Of a DNA stretch of 39,911 bases, positions 14,847 through 23,640 are shown piece after piece. Every line of letters starts with the position of its first letter. Within the stretch, counting starts at the first letter, position 1. The translations under genes were made by a program, and so were the position numbers. Location: assembly GCA_023705905.1 (NCBI GenBank), contig BPTK01000009.1, positions 1-39,911 on the forward strand, read 5' to 3'. The DNA comes from Candidatus Heimdallarchaeota archaeon. Lineage in GTDB: Archaea; Asgardarchaeota; Heimdallarchaeia; Heimdallarchaeales; Heimdallarchaeaceae. A model generated the notes under the pieces. That model saw only the letters and a list, made by a program, of their open reading frames with translations. It did no database searches and was not told the origin of the DNA.

Positions 14847-15526
14847 CGTAAATATACAACAGAGGAAATTATAGCTCCGAATAGAATTGGCGCCAATCCT
14901 ATGATAATCCAACCCCAAACATCTGGCAAGGATTCACCGCAATCCCAACAGGGTAAAATTGGATCTATTGGGGGGTTAATTGTTAGAAAATTGAGTAACA
15001 ATTGGTTTTGACTCTGAATTTCCTGAAGATCTTTCCAATTATCATAATAAGACATTTTTACATATGGAACTTGTGCTGACCTATCTTCATCTGAAGTTAT
15101 ATTATAATAAAAAACTGCTTGGGTTCCATTCAATATCTGTGAAACGTTGAAAGTGAGATAGCTTTCTGTCATATAACCATAAGTTATATTTGTGGAAGTG
15201 AACTCGTTTTCATCAGATGATTGCATTGTTGAATTAAGAGTAACATTTTCATTGGAGAGGGATCCAAAATCACAAGAGGTAAATCTTAGTGCATTAATCT
15301 CTTCAGTAAGGTCTAATGAGATGTTTACGTCTGTAATTGTGTAGTTAAAGAAATTCTTAACAATAATTCCAATAGTAATATTCTCTCCTTCAAAAACTTC
15401 TCTTGTGAAGTATTGTTGATCTAATATCAAAACTTGATCTTCTGGTATGAAAGCATTTGTTGGTAGAACAAAAACAGGTAATACTACAACTAAGAGTAGA
15501 GGAATTATTAGTTTCATCTTTTTCAT
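14837..15526 (-). CDS. Exported, membrane-anchored protein with Ig-like ectodomain
   Basis: 229 residues. The ATG at 15526 is chosen because AAGGAG lies eight bases upstream and a signal peptide follows (MKKMKLIIPLLLVVVLPVFV, probable cleavage after TNA). The ectodomain is beta-rich with many N-x-S/T sequons (NVTLNST, NITYGY, NVSQILNGT) and the pattern EGENITIGIIVKNF...DVNISLDL typical of immunoglobulin-like adhesion or surface proteins. A CWDC motif precedes the C-terminal helix GWIIIGLAPILFGAIISSVV and the cytoplasmic end YLRRR. The topology resembles eukaryotic translocon-associated protein beta, but a generic surface protein is equally possible. No operon partner is evident. Confidence 0.7.
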   Translation of the reverse strand: MKKMKLIIPLLLVVVLPVFVLPTNAFIPEDQVLILDQQYFTREVFEGENITIGIIVKNFFNYTITDVNISLDLTEEINALRFTSCDFGSLSNENVTLNSTMQSSDENEFTSTNITYGYMTESYLTFNVSQILNGTQAVFYYNITSDEDRSAQVPYVKMSYYDNWKDLQEIQSQNQLLLNFLTINPPIDPILPCWDCGESLPDVWGWIIIGLAPILFGAIISSVVYLRRR

Positions 15527-15605
15527 TTTGTTTTCTCCTTGAATGCATAAAAACACTTTATTTTTAACTTTAACTCTTTATGTCTTAATGTAATTAAGAA
15601 AATAA

Positions 15606-16325
15606 TCACATGAGTGCTAAGGTATTTTGGTATGCTCTTACTATATCAATATCTTCCACAACCGTTGATTTCGCCACAATATCCGGTAATTGGCTGTTGA
15701 TCCAAATCATCGTTTCTTCCATTTTCCTTCTCATGTTTGGGTCAGTTTCGCGATAAATATCAACCAGCGCATCAAAATTCACTGTTCGCAACTGTAAAAG
15801 TTTTTGTAGCCAAACTTTCAAAGTTTCCAATCTTTGAGCTGGCAATATAAATTCAATGCTTCCGTTTGATTGGTTTGTTACTACAACACCCTTTATCTTT
15901 ACGGGCATAAGCGAGATGAATTGGCTCCCAAGTTGTGTTCTAAATAATAATGCTAATATCTTCTTTTTATCATTAACGCGTAATCTATCATACAAGCTTT
16001 CATAATCAATCATTGTTGTTCCAAAGTATATCTTGGTGTTCCCATGTTGAATATGAAGAGCTGATATGGGATCAAAGGGATCCTCAAATTCATCAAAATT
16101 ATAACGAACTGAAATAATTTTGGGTAAATCATGTGTAAGTTTTGTAAGAACCTTATCAATATCCCCTTCTATAATGAGATCATCTCCAGAAAATGAATAA
16201 CGTGGGTCAAAAATACGTTTGATCGTTATAGATTCATCATCTAGAGAAGAGTAAAACTCATCTAAGGTGTCTATATTCAACGATTTTTGCGAAATTCTCA
16301 TCATAGTTGTTCTTAACATTTTCAT
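15606..16325 (-). CDS. Unknown protein directly downstream of DNA polymerase B
   Basis: 239 residues from the ATG at 16325. The family is not recognised. There is no signal peptide and no membrane helix. A predicted alpha/beta N-terminal part (SFSGDDLIIEGDIDKVLTKL, SALHIQHGNTKIYFG) is followed by a helical C-terminus (AQRLETLKVWLQKLLQL, MRRKMEETMIWINSQLPDIV). The start is 6 nt after the polB stop, so it is almost certainly co-transcribed with polB. A replication-linked role is inferred from position only. Confidence 0.75.
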   Translation of the reverse strand: MKMLRTTMMRISQKSLNIDTLDEFYSSLDDESITIKRIFDPRYSFSGDDLIIEGDIDKVLTKLTHDLPKIISVRYNFDEFEDPFDPISALHIQHGNTKIYFGTTMIDYESLYDRLRVNDKKKILALLFRTQLGSQFISLMPVKIKGVVVTNQSNGSIEFILPAQRLETLKVWLQKLLQLRTVNFDALVDIYRETDPNMRRKMEETMIWINSQLPDIVAKSTVVEDIDIVRAYQNTLALM

Positions 16326-16331
16326 CAACTT

Positions 16332-19300
16332 CTATTTGAACCAATTATCTAATGATTTTTGCCCTTCGATAGACTCTTCCCATGAAATTCCAATGGTGTC
16401 AAATAATTGTACCAATGTTGTCTTGAGTAATTCTTTAATTTTAGGTATATCTACATCGCTTTTCTTAGCTAATCGAAGTGGCTTAACTGAACATTCACTA
16501 TTCTTACTAATTTTATCAGATAGCTTAACATCATTTGCTTGAATTTTAAATGGTTTGGTTTTAATGAAGTTAACAAAACTCCCAACTGATGGTTTTTCGC
16601 CCTCTGGAAATGCGATAATTAATTGAACAGCTGTTTGCAGTGGTTGCGTCCAACTATCATATTGTTCAAGTTTCTTCGAAAGTGTTACAGTAATAGCAAG
16701 ATCCTCTAGATTAAATTCTCTCTTTGATATATCTTGAACTACCTTCTTAGTTAATTTTATGATGTGTTTCTTAGCAACTTCTAATTCTTCAGGGTTCTGA
16801 ACTTCAGATAATATATCTAGAGCTTCTTCAAAGGGGCGTTTTGCCAGAATTGGAGTATTTTTCTTTTTACCCATTAAACCTTTTACTATGGGTTTTCCTT
16901 CAGTTGTAATGCCAAAATAGTTCTTTTTTCTATCTGATAGACCGCAGTATCTAAAGATGTAATCTGTTCCCAATTCGATCTGAAAAGTTTTCATACTCCA
17001 ATCTTCCAGTTCTCTTATATTTTCTTCAGTTGGTTGAAGCACAAAGATGCTGTCAGTGTCACCATAAAGAACTTGTAAACCAAATTCTTGTTCACAGTAT
17101 TGCTTGGTTTTTGTTATCGCTTCTCTGGCTATTGCAGCTGTTGATTCTGCAACAGGAGGACAGTAAAGAGCAAAGTTATCAGAACCAAACACACCATATG
17201 AGGCATTAAGAATAACTTTCAATGAAGATTGAATTACATCACTTTGATTTCTTTCACTTTCACTAAGATTTGGGTTTTTTGCTCGATTTTTAAACCAATA
17301 AACACGAATATCTCTTATAAATCCAACAAGCATGGAGCTTATTCCCACATTCTTACCACATACCCAGTGACTAGTCTCAGGAATTTTGTTTACTTTACAT
17401 TCTGTATGATTGCAATTAATAGTTTCATACGAAAGATTTCTGGTTTTAATAATTGACGGATAAAGACTATTACCTGAAACTGCAGGCTTTCCATTTCTTC
17501 TAACTATTACTGTTCCATTTGCGTTAGAAACACACCAAACTTTACCTGTATAGTCCTTTTTTGTAACATAGTCAAACTGATTGTTGAACACATTTTTTCT
17601 TGTGTAACTTATAAAACATCTGTAGCTCTCATGATTTTTGTACTCAACTCCATTTACTGTACAATCTCTTATTTCCTTTGAAATTGAACTTCCACATCCT
17701 AATCTAAGTACTAGCTCTTGAAAGTCATCTATGAAGTCCTTATTTATTGAACTTAGGGAGTAACAGATACCATGACTCCAGCTACCGTCACCTAACAGCA
17801 TAGCGTCAAAGAGCAATTTTAAGTGTTCTTGCTCAAATTGTAATATCTTTCTTGGTATTCTTCTAGAATATCCTTTTTCAGTTTTTGTGAGAGCTTTTTC
17901 CTTTGTAAGCCATATTTTGAAATTTCTAGTAAACTCTGCGTTATTAATTACAAAATTTTTATGTACCTTCCCACCCCCCTCATATTCATTTTCTTTAAAA
18001 TTCAAATCTAATTTTTTTAGTGAGTCTCTGATGCTCGGGAAATTCTTCGTTTTTGATTGGTGTATAATAACACTTCTTTCTGCTAGAGAACCATCAGTTA
18101 AGAACCAACCAAGAAAAGGTAGAAAATCCTCAGGTTTGAATATAAGTTCACCTATAACAATTTTCTCAGATTTACCAATCCATTCTCCAAATTGGGGGAT
18201 TCTAAACCAACTACGATTACTAAGTTTCTCAGCTTCTTCAATTTCAAAAGTATCTCTCCAACTTGTTTTTTTTCTATCATTTGTTCTTCGATTGTAAACC
18301 ATTCTGTGGTTTGGAGTAACTAATAGGTCAACTGAATTCTTGTTCTTGAAACTAATCATATCACCGTCAAATGCGTATTCAAAAATTTCGTCACATTTTA
18401 AGAATTCTACTTGTTTTGAAGTAGTTTCTACTGTAGCTAATTTGATTTTGTTTTTTGAATCCTTTAATTCTTCCAATGACAACCATCCTTTGTCTGTTAG
18501 AATTTCAGTGTCTTCCGAAAAACATGCAAAATCAAGCACATAAACATTCCACCATACACCTACTTGAGGTTCAATAACAATTGCTCCTTGATACTTTTTA
18601 CCTTTGATAATTGCCTCTGTAGATGTACCTCCCTTAAGTCGCATTATGTCTTCTTTTCTCGGAATCAAATACTTCAGAAGTCTGTGCTCAAAGTACATCC
18701 AATTCTGAATCCAAATACTTACACTTGATCTTGTGAAATCATCAATTGGCATCTTTGTGATTCTGGATAACATAAAAATGAGTTCTATTGCTTGATTGTT
18801 ATTAAAAGTAGTTAATTCAAGAGTTATTTCTGCGTCCTGCGCATTATATTTGATTAAATCTTCCAAATCTAAATCCCAAATATGTTTATCTAGTTTCACT
18901 TTTTCTTTGCCTAGCAGTGTTTTTCCCAGCTCATTTAGGGTGATTCTTTCATAAGCGCCTCCAAAGGCATAAATTCTCATAGCTGGTTGTCTGAAGAATC
19001 GATACAAATCAATATGGACTGCATGGGAAAGATAAATGTCTTGAGACCTTGTTCTAATGAAAGGAATTTGAGATTCTTCTATTTTTAATTTTCTTGCTCT
19101 ATTATCCAAATATAAGAAGTCAAAATTGTCTCCATTGAATGTGATTACTACCGGATATTCTCCCATCTTTTTGAAAACTGCTTTGAGCAATTCTGTTTCA
19201 TCTTTGAACTCAATAAACTTACTAATTGACTTAATTTTATCAATCTGTTTACCTTCCTCATTAAGCACATAAACACAACTATTCCCATCGGTATCTGAAA

Positions 19301-20126
19301 TTCCTATAGATATTACTTTTTCAATAGCTGTATTTGGATCTGGGATTTTGTTTGGTTCGCTATGAATCTCAATATCAACAGAACAGCGTTTGATATTAGG
19401 GATAGGTGCAAAGAATAAAGGCATATTTTGTTTAACTAATTTCGCTATTTCTTGCGATTGCCCCTTGAAAATTGCAAGAATGCCTTCTTGCACTTCTAAA
19501 CTAATTTTTGGCTCTTCTCTTATCAAATCCCCGTTTTGAATTTTATAATAGGTACCTGGAACTAAATGACGATCATAGATGTAGTTAAGATGGTAGCGAA
19601 TATTAGACTCAAAAGAGGGAGATAATTTGTCTCTGTAACTATTGTTTTTACCACCAATTGCTAAAGGATTAGTTGCCAGAACTTTAGTTAAATTTATCGT
19701 TTTATCATTTAGCAGATTATGTCTCTTTACTATCTCACAACCTATGAATTCCTTCTCATTTTTTAATTGAGCTTCAACTTGAGTTTTGCTTAAAGTTGTT
19801 AATAGATACGGTAGATGGTTTGTGTTGTCATACCAGCGGTAAATTTTTCCGTCCTCAAGATTGAACAATTTAACATATGCTTGTTCATTCTTACCGTCAT
19901 ATTTAACGTCTAGTAGAATTGAAGGTGGCAGGTTGTCTGGAGCAAGTTGAACGTAATCCTTCCCCTTTTCCTCAAGAATTTGCTTACTGTGATTTGCAGT
20001 AACTATATGCTTACCCCCTTCATCTTCTTGAAAATTACCGTTATTAACCTTATTAGTTTGATTCTGAAGATTCATTTCCTCTTTTTTTGAATTTTCGGAT
20101 AGAAATTTATTAAGATTAGAATTCAT
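16332..20126 (-). CDS. polB: Family-B DNA polymerase with in-frame intein
   Basis: 1264 codons; 912 residues after removal of the 352-residue intein. The 3'-5' exonuclease motifs are VDIEI (D251, E253), FNGDNFD (330-336) and YNAQD (427-431). Polymerase motif A (DFASLYPSI) is interrupted after Ala534. Motif B is KVILNASYG and motif C is YGDTDSIFV. The exonuclease and polymerase catalytic acids therefore look intact. It is a replicative polymerase. The N-terminus has about 50 polar, low-complexity residues before the family core, so a later start is possible. It is divergent from the PPC gene across 188 bp and heads an operon with the unknown gene at 15606. Confidence 0.97.
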   Translation of the reverse strand: MNSNLNKFLSENSKKEEMNLQNQTNKVNNGNFQEDEGGKHIVTANHSKQILEEKGKDYVQLAPDNLPPSILLDVKYDGKNEQAYVKLFNLEDGKIYRWYDNTNHLPYLLTTLSKTQVEAQLKNEKEFIGCEIVKRHNLLNDKTINLTKVLATNPLAIGGKNNSYRDKLSPSFESNIRYHLNYIYDRHLVPGTYYKIQNGDLIREEPKISLEVQEGILAIFKGQSQEIAKLVKQNMPLFFAPIPNIKRCSVDIEIHSEPNKIPDPNTAIEKVISIGISDTDGNSCVYVLNEEGKQIDKIKSISKFIEFKDETELLKAVFKKMGEYPVVITFNGDNFDFLYLDNRARKLKIEESQIPFIRTRSQDIYLSHAVHIDLYRFFRQPAMRIYAFGGAYERITLNELGKTLLGKEKVKLDKHIWDLDLEDLIKYNAQDAEITLELTTFNNNQAIELIFMLSRITKMPIDDFTRSSVSIWIQNWMYFEHRLLKYLIPRKEDIMRLKGGTSTEAIIKGKKYQGAIVIEPQVGVWWNVYVLDFACFSEDTEILTDKGWLSLEELKDSKNKIKLATVETTSKQVEFLKCDEIFEYAFDGDMISFKNKNSVDLLVTPNHRMVYNRRTNDRKKTSWRDTFEIEEAEKLSNRSWFRIPQFGEWIGKSEKIVIGELIFKPEDFLPFLGWFLTDGSLAERSVIIHQSKTKNFPSIRDSLKKLDLNFKENEYEGGGKVHKNFVINNAEFTRNFKIWLTKEKALTKTEKGYSRRIPRKILQFEQEHLKLLFDAMLLGDGSWSHGICYSLSSINKDFIDDFQELVLRLGCGSSISKEIRDCTVNGVEYKNHESYRCFISYTRKNVFNNQFDYVTKKDYTGKVWCVSNANGTVIVRRNGKPAVSGNSLYPSIIKTRNLSYETINCNHTECKVNKIPETSHWVCGKNVGISSMLVGFIRDIRVYWFKNRAKNPNLSESERNQSDVIQSSLKVILNASYGVFGSDNFALYCPPVAESTAAIAREAITKTKQYCEQEFGLQVLYGDTDSIFVLQPTEENIRELEDWSMKTFQIELGTDYIFRYCGLSDRKKNYFGITTEGKPIVKGLMGKKKNTPILAKRPFEEALDILSEVQNPEELEVAKKHIIKLTKKVVQDISKREFNLEDLAITVTLSKKLEQYDSWTQPLQTAVQLIIAFPEGEKPSVGSFVNFIKTKPFKIQANDVKLSDKISKNSECSVKPLRLAKKSDVDIPKIKELLKTTLVQLFDTIGISWEESIEGQKSLDNWFK
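17469..18524 (-). mobile_element. Intein with LAGLIDADG homing endonuclease in polB motif A
   Basis: 352 residues (PolB 535-886) splice out between DFA and SLYPS. Block A is CFSEDTEILTDKGW (Cys1 nucleophile), block B is LVTPNHRM (TxxH) and block F is VWCVSNANGTVIVRRNG. Block G ends AVSGN, followed by Ser+1. The usual penultimate His is Gly, a variant also known in functional inteins. The endonuclease has both LAGLIDADG-type helices, FLGWFLTDGS and LFDAMLLGDGS, with their aspartates present, so homing may be active. The motif A site is a known intein target in archaeal PolB genes. Confidence 0.95.
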
Positions 20127-20270
20127 AATATCAACAACTCTAAAATTATTATTATTTGTGGGATATTAAAACATACAAATATAATATTTGTTGTTAAATG
20201 ACTAAGATTACCAAGTATTTTCTTCTCTTTTTGATTTACTAGAACATTTTTGTATAAGTAGTTGAAGAAT

Positions 20271-20309
20271 TATATATAATTTAATAACATTCAATGACAA
20301 ACTGGTGAT
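20271..20309 (+). promoter_or_regulatory. TATA box and Shine-Dalgarno of the PPC gene
   Basis: TATATATAATTTA at 20271-20283 is a strong TATA box about 38 bases upstream of the ATG. GGTGAT at 20304-20309 is a good ribosome-binding site five bases before the ATG at 20315. Confidence 0.55.
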
Positions 20310-20314
20310 AGATT

Positions 20315-20752
20315 ATGCAATCTAAATTTGATGAATTGAAGGGTGTTCACTTCTTACGTTTAATAAAAGGTGAAGACGTGCTAAAAAGTATTACTAAATA
20401 TTGCAAAGAAAGGAAACTCACTTCTGGGGCTATCTATGGCTTAGGTGCAGTAAGCACTGCTTCACTAGGATATTATAATCTGGACACAAAAACATATTTA
20501 GAAAATAAATTCGATTTCAATGCTGAAGTTCTAAGCTGTACTGGTAATATTTCAATAAACGAAGAAACAAATGAATACATCCCCCACATTCATATGATCA
20601 TAGGTGATATGGAGGGAAAGACATTTGGAGGCCATGTACTTCCTGGTACGATTATTAGTGTCACAGGAGAGTTTACAATCTTCGAAATTAAATCTACAAT
20701 AACTAGAAAGAAAGATGAAGAATTCAATCTCTATCTCTTGAGCTTACAGTAG
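20315..20752 (+). CDS. PPC/DUF296-domain protein
   Basis: 145 residues form a single PPC (plants and prokaryotes conserved, DUF296) domain. The features are LRLIKGEDVLKSITKYCKE, SGAIYGLGAVSTASLGYY and the histidines of PHIHM (H91, H93) and GGHV (H107), which bind metal in prokaryotic structures. The plant versions are joined to AT-hooks; there is none here. The prokaryotic function is unsettled (trimeric, possibly DNA- or ligand-binding). It heads a plus-strand run, with the TIM-barrel-like gene starting 79 nt later. Confidence 0.88.
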   Translation: MQSKFDELKGVHFLRLIKGEDVLKSITKYCKERKLTSGAIYGLGAVSTASLGYYNLDTKTYLENKFDFNAEVLSCTGNISINEETNEYIPHIHMIIGDMEGKTFGGHVLPGTIISVTGEFTIFEIKSTITRKKDEEFNLYLLSLQ

Positions 20753-20831
20753 GAACTGAAGGTAATACCAAGGCCTTTGAACAAACGTTTAATAAGGAAA
20801 AATCGTTTATCATATTAAATAAAATATCAGT

Positions 20832-21845
20832 GTGATTACTTTGGCAGATATTATTCAAGAAATACTTGAAAGCGGAGCAATACTGGTTGTTAACCCCACT
20901 ATTATTGATACAGACCCTGATGATTTTCTTGATCACTATGGTCATATTTTAGATACAATTGCTTTAGTTGCAAAAGGAAGGTCTGGTTTCACTTTTTACC
21001 AGAGCAACAGTGCTCCTAAAGATAAATTCAACGGCGTGTTCTTCCACTCCTTCTGCACTATAGCAGATAACATGGGAATCAAAGTTAACGCATTTATTTA
21101 CAATCATGAAGATAACTTTCTATCACAAAATGCAGATTTTCGAATCATTAATGATGTGGGTGGAGTTGTGCCATCACATGCATGCCCAAGTCAAGAGCAT
21201 TTCAGTAAATATATTGCGTCAATTGCTTTGGAGGTTGCGCAATATCCCATAGAATCTCTTGTACTTGATGGATTAATGTTCCCAAGCAAAGAAACATGTT
21301 TTTGTGATCGATGTCGCAGAATTTTTGCCACTAAATGGAATGTGGAGCGAGATTTCAGTTCAGATTTCCTTGAATCTAGAGATTTACTGGCAGAATGGAA
21401 GGAATCGCGAGCAACTTACATAAATCAAACTTTAAGGGAAATAACAGATTCAATAAAGAATCTAAAAAACATTGATATTGCAATTACAGTAAAAGCTGAT
21501 AAAGAGACAGGTTATCTTGTTGGTGCGGATGAGTATTTTGGGCAAAATATTACTGAATTGGCTAAAGTAACAAATAATTTTGTTATTCATGTTAACCCCT
21601 GGAGTGAATCCTTCCCTTCACGAGGAACACCAGAGTATCAACAAATACTTTCATCACTTGAAATTCTCAAGGATTATTCAAGTTCTGGTATGAAATATTC
21701 TTTATATTTCTGGAATGTTTCATCGGCTGAAAAATTAGAATCTGTTAATCAAATGAGAGAGGACTTAAGTGCTGAAGCAGTTTTTATAGAACCATCTCTT
21801 CCTCCAGATTTTACAAAGCGAAGAACTATTAATTTAGGGTTTTAA
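20832..21845 (+). CDS. Putative TIM-barrel (glycoside hydrolase-like) protein with CxCxxC motif
   Basis: 337 residues from a GTG (a TTG at 20841 is an alternative). The strand-helix alternation resembles (beta/alpha)8 glycosidase-like proteins: VAKGRSGFTFYQS, GIKVNAFIYNHED, ESLVLDGLMFPSKETCFCDR. D146 and the C156-F-C158-D-R-C161 cluster resemble the 'D-G-x-r-x-P...CxCxxCxxxF' signature of uncharacterised glycosidase-like TIM barrels. There is no signal peptide, so it acts inside the cell. The substrate is unknown. The next gene starts within its stop codon (TAATG). Confidence 0.6.
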   Translation: MITLADIIQEILESGAILVVNPTIIDTDPDDFLDHYGHILDTIALVAKGRSGFTFYQSNSAPKDKFNGVFFHSFCTIADNMGIKVNAFIYNHEDNFLSQNADFRIINDVGGVVPSHACPSQEHFSKYIASIALEVAQYPIESLVLDGLMFPSKETCFCDRCRRIFATKWNVERDFSSDFLESRDLLAEWKESRATYINQTLREITDSIKNLKNIDIAITVKADKETGYLVGADEYFGQNITELAKVTNNFVIHVNPWSESFPSRGTPEYQQILSSLEILKDYSSSGMKYSLYFWNVSSAEKLESVNQMREDLSAEAVFIEPSLPPDFTKRRTINLGF

Positions 21846-23200
21846 TGATGAATCTTGAAGAAGCTATTGAAGAAATAAAAAAGATGTTTTGGGGTGTCCT
21901 GAAAGGGGAATATAATCCTGATGAAGAAGAAAACGTCAAAGCACATCTAATAACAAATCTTGCAACTTTAACCTCTTTTGCAAAATCCTTCCTACCCCTT
22001 GAACAACAAGAAGGATACGAGACACATTTTCGAAAAGCAAAAGATGTATTACTGAAGTTCGATAGTGCAGGACCTTGGTTCCGCGAGTTACCTGAAATGA
22101 CTGATACAGTTTATAATGTGATAACTCATGCGAATATGTTACAAATAGAATATCAACGCTCTTTAGCTGTTGATAATGATGCACTCCAATATCTGAATGC
22201 GAAACTTGAGTCTTTAGAATTGAGTTTTCATTCTTTAAATGAAGAAATAAAGAAAATAAAGACAAAAACATCAAAATTGCCAAAAGGTGAAATCATCGAA
22301 AAGGAAACAGTAACAGAGAAAGAAATTGAGAAAGTTGAGGTTGTTCCTGAAGTTGATGATAAAGAAAACAAAGACGAAATCAAAGAAATCCCAACTGAGA
22401 TAGAGATTTTCGAAGAAGAAATCAAAGAAGAAAATGCAGATGAGGAGCTTGATACTACTCAAATAGAATCTGAGCAAGAAGTGAAGGATGAAATTATAAT
22501 TAAGGAAAAAGAAGATGTTTCATCAGATGCAAAAGAATTGATTGAAGGAATAGAACTGGCTTCCCAGTATGAATTCAAACAAGAACCTTTTATGCAAACC
22601 CTGGAATCTGAGCAAGAATCTCTAAAAAAACTAGCTAGTCTTTTAACAGCTCTAGATCCTGGAGACGATTCAGTAATATCTCCACTGACTGAAAAATTAC
22701 TGACTTTAGGTGATGATCTTCCTTCTATGCCAGAACAAGAAATGATAATTGATGAAGGACTTACAGAAGAGGAACTGGAAGAAGTACAAGCTTTTAGGAC
22801 TTCAGTATCACGTTTGGGTGGTGTTCTATCAGCGCCTGAAGAAGAAGAAGATGCCGCAGAATTCGTTTCGTCTATCAAGAAAACAATAGCTCATGTCTCA
22901 GAAGAAAAAGACATTGAACCAGAAGAAAAATCTGCTCTAACTAAAATGATTGAAGCTGAATCAGGTGAAACAGAGAAGTCCCCTGTACAATCTGAAGACA
23001 TCCAGAACATTATCACACATTTAGAATCAAAGAGACAAAAAGCCTTGGAGCGAATTCAACAGCTTGAACAAGCTTTAAATTCTGAAAAGATTGATGAAGA
23101 TGAATGGCAAGAACTCAGAATTAGGGCTGAAAAGCATGTTTTACGGATTGAAGACACATTAGATGGATATAGAAGATATATTAAGAAAATTCAAAAGTAG
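21845..23200 (+). CDS. Acidic coiled-coil protein, unknown function
   Basis: 451 residues. The helical N-terminal domain (1-125; AHLITNLATLTSFAKSFLPL, WFRELPEMTDTVYNVITHAN) may be a folded unit. A very acidic, low-complexity stretch follows at about 125-215, then a second helical region (225-370) and a C-terminal coiled coil (390-451; LESKRQKALERIQQLEQAL). There is no cysteine cluster or membrane helix. It is translationally coupled to the TIM-barrel gene and followed 20 nt later by the CobA-like gene. A scaffold role is plausible. The family is not recognised. Confidence 0.7.
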   Translation: MMNLEEAIEEIKKMFWGVLKGEYNPDEEENVKAHLITNLATLTSFAKSFLPLEQQEGYETHFRKAKDVLLKFDSAGPWFRELPEMTDTVYNVITHANMLQIEYQRSLAVDNDALQYLNAKLESLELSFHSLNEEIKKIKTKTSKLPKGEIIEKETVTEKEIEKVEVVPEVDDKENKDEIKEIPTEIEIFEEEIKEENADEELDTTQIESEQEVKDEIIIKEKEDVSSDAKELIEGIELASQYEFKQEPFMQTLESEQESLKKLASLLTALDPGDDSVISPLTEKLLTLGDDLPSMPEQEMIIDEGLTEEELEEVQAFRTSVSRLGGVLSAPEEEEDAAEFVSSIKKTIAHVSEEKDIEPEEKSALTKMIEAESGETEKSPVQSEDIQNIITHLESKRQKALERIQQLEQALNSEKIDEDEWQELRIRAEKHVLRIEDTLDGYRRYIKKIQK

Positions 23201-23220
23201 TTCTTTAAGATGGATGATTA

Positions 23221-23640
23221 ATGTCAGGTTTAGTTCATTATTACTTTGGGGATAGGTTAAAGGCTTTTGAAATAGGTTTAGGTACAATTATTAGATCAGA
23301 AGGCCATTCTCTTAAGACCTTGCTTATTGTTTTTAATGATAATTACAGCTGGGTCAGAAACCTAGATGACCATAATCAGTTTGAGATTCAGATAATTGAC
23401 AAAACAGAACTTATAAAACTTGGATTAAATCCCTTCAAGGACTTGTTTTCAACTACTAATAAGACCATAGTAGTAGCTAATGTTGATCTATTTCTGCAGT
23501 TTAGTCAAATTCCAATTAATGATTTTATCGAAACAATAGAACAAATCAAGTCAGAAAATGAAATCATTCTTACAGGTGAAAAGATGTCTGAAAAACTAGT
23601 TCAGATAGCTGATTACGTAAGCGAACTTTTACTTTCCTAA
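23221..23640 (+). CDS. CobA-like protein lacking the P-loop
   Basis: 139 residues that align by eye with corrinoid adenosyltransferases. VHYYFGD then GLGTIIRSEGHSLKTLLIVF replaces YFGDGKGKT...GLAIRAAGHGLKVLIVQF, and EIILTGEKMSEKLVQIADYV matches the family's 'EvvLTGRxxPxxLiexADlV'. The Walker A GDGxGKT is replaced by GDRLKAF, the Walker B-like acidic pair is missing (IVVANVDLF) and the C-terminal KHP-x-x-x-G segment is absent. It is therefore unlikely to use ATP. It may bind a corrinoid or protein instead. It is the last gene of the plus-strand run. Its stop overlaps the converging trm5 by 12 nt. Confidence 0.6.
   Translation: MSGLVHYYFGDRLKAFEIGLGTIIRSEGHSLKTLLIVFNDNYSWVRNLDDHNQFEIQIIDKTELIKLGLNPFKDLFSTTNKTIVVANVDLFLQFSQIPINDFIETIEQIKSENEIILTGEKMSEKLVQIADYVSELLLS

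Noticed and set aside
20724-20945. 73-codon minus-strand ORF
   Set aside because: Antisense to the PPC 3' end and the start of the TIM-barrel gene; no support.
22459-22878. 139-codon minus-strand ORF rich in serine
   Set aside because: Antisense to the acidic coding stretch of the coiled-coil gene; composition is an artefact of GAA/GAT codons.
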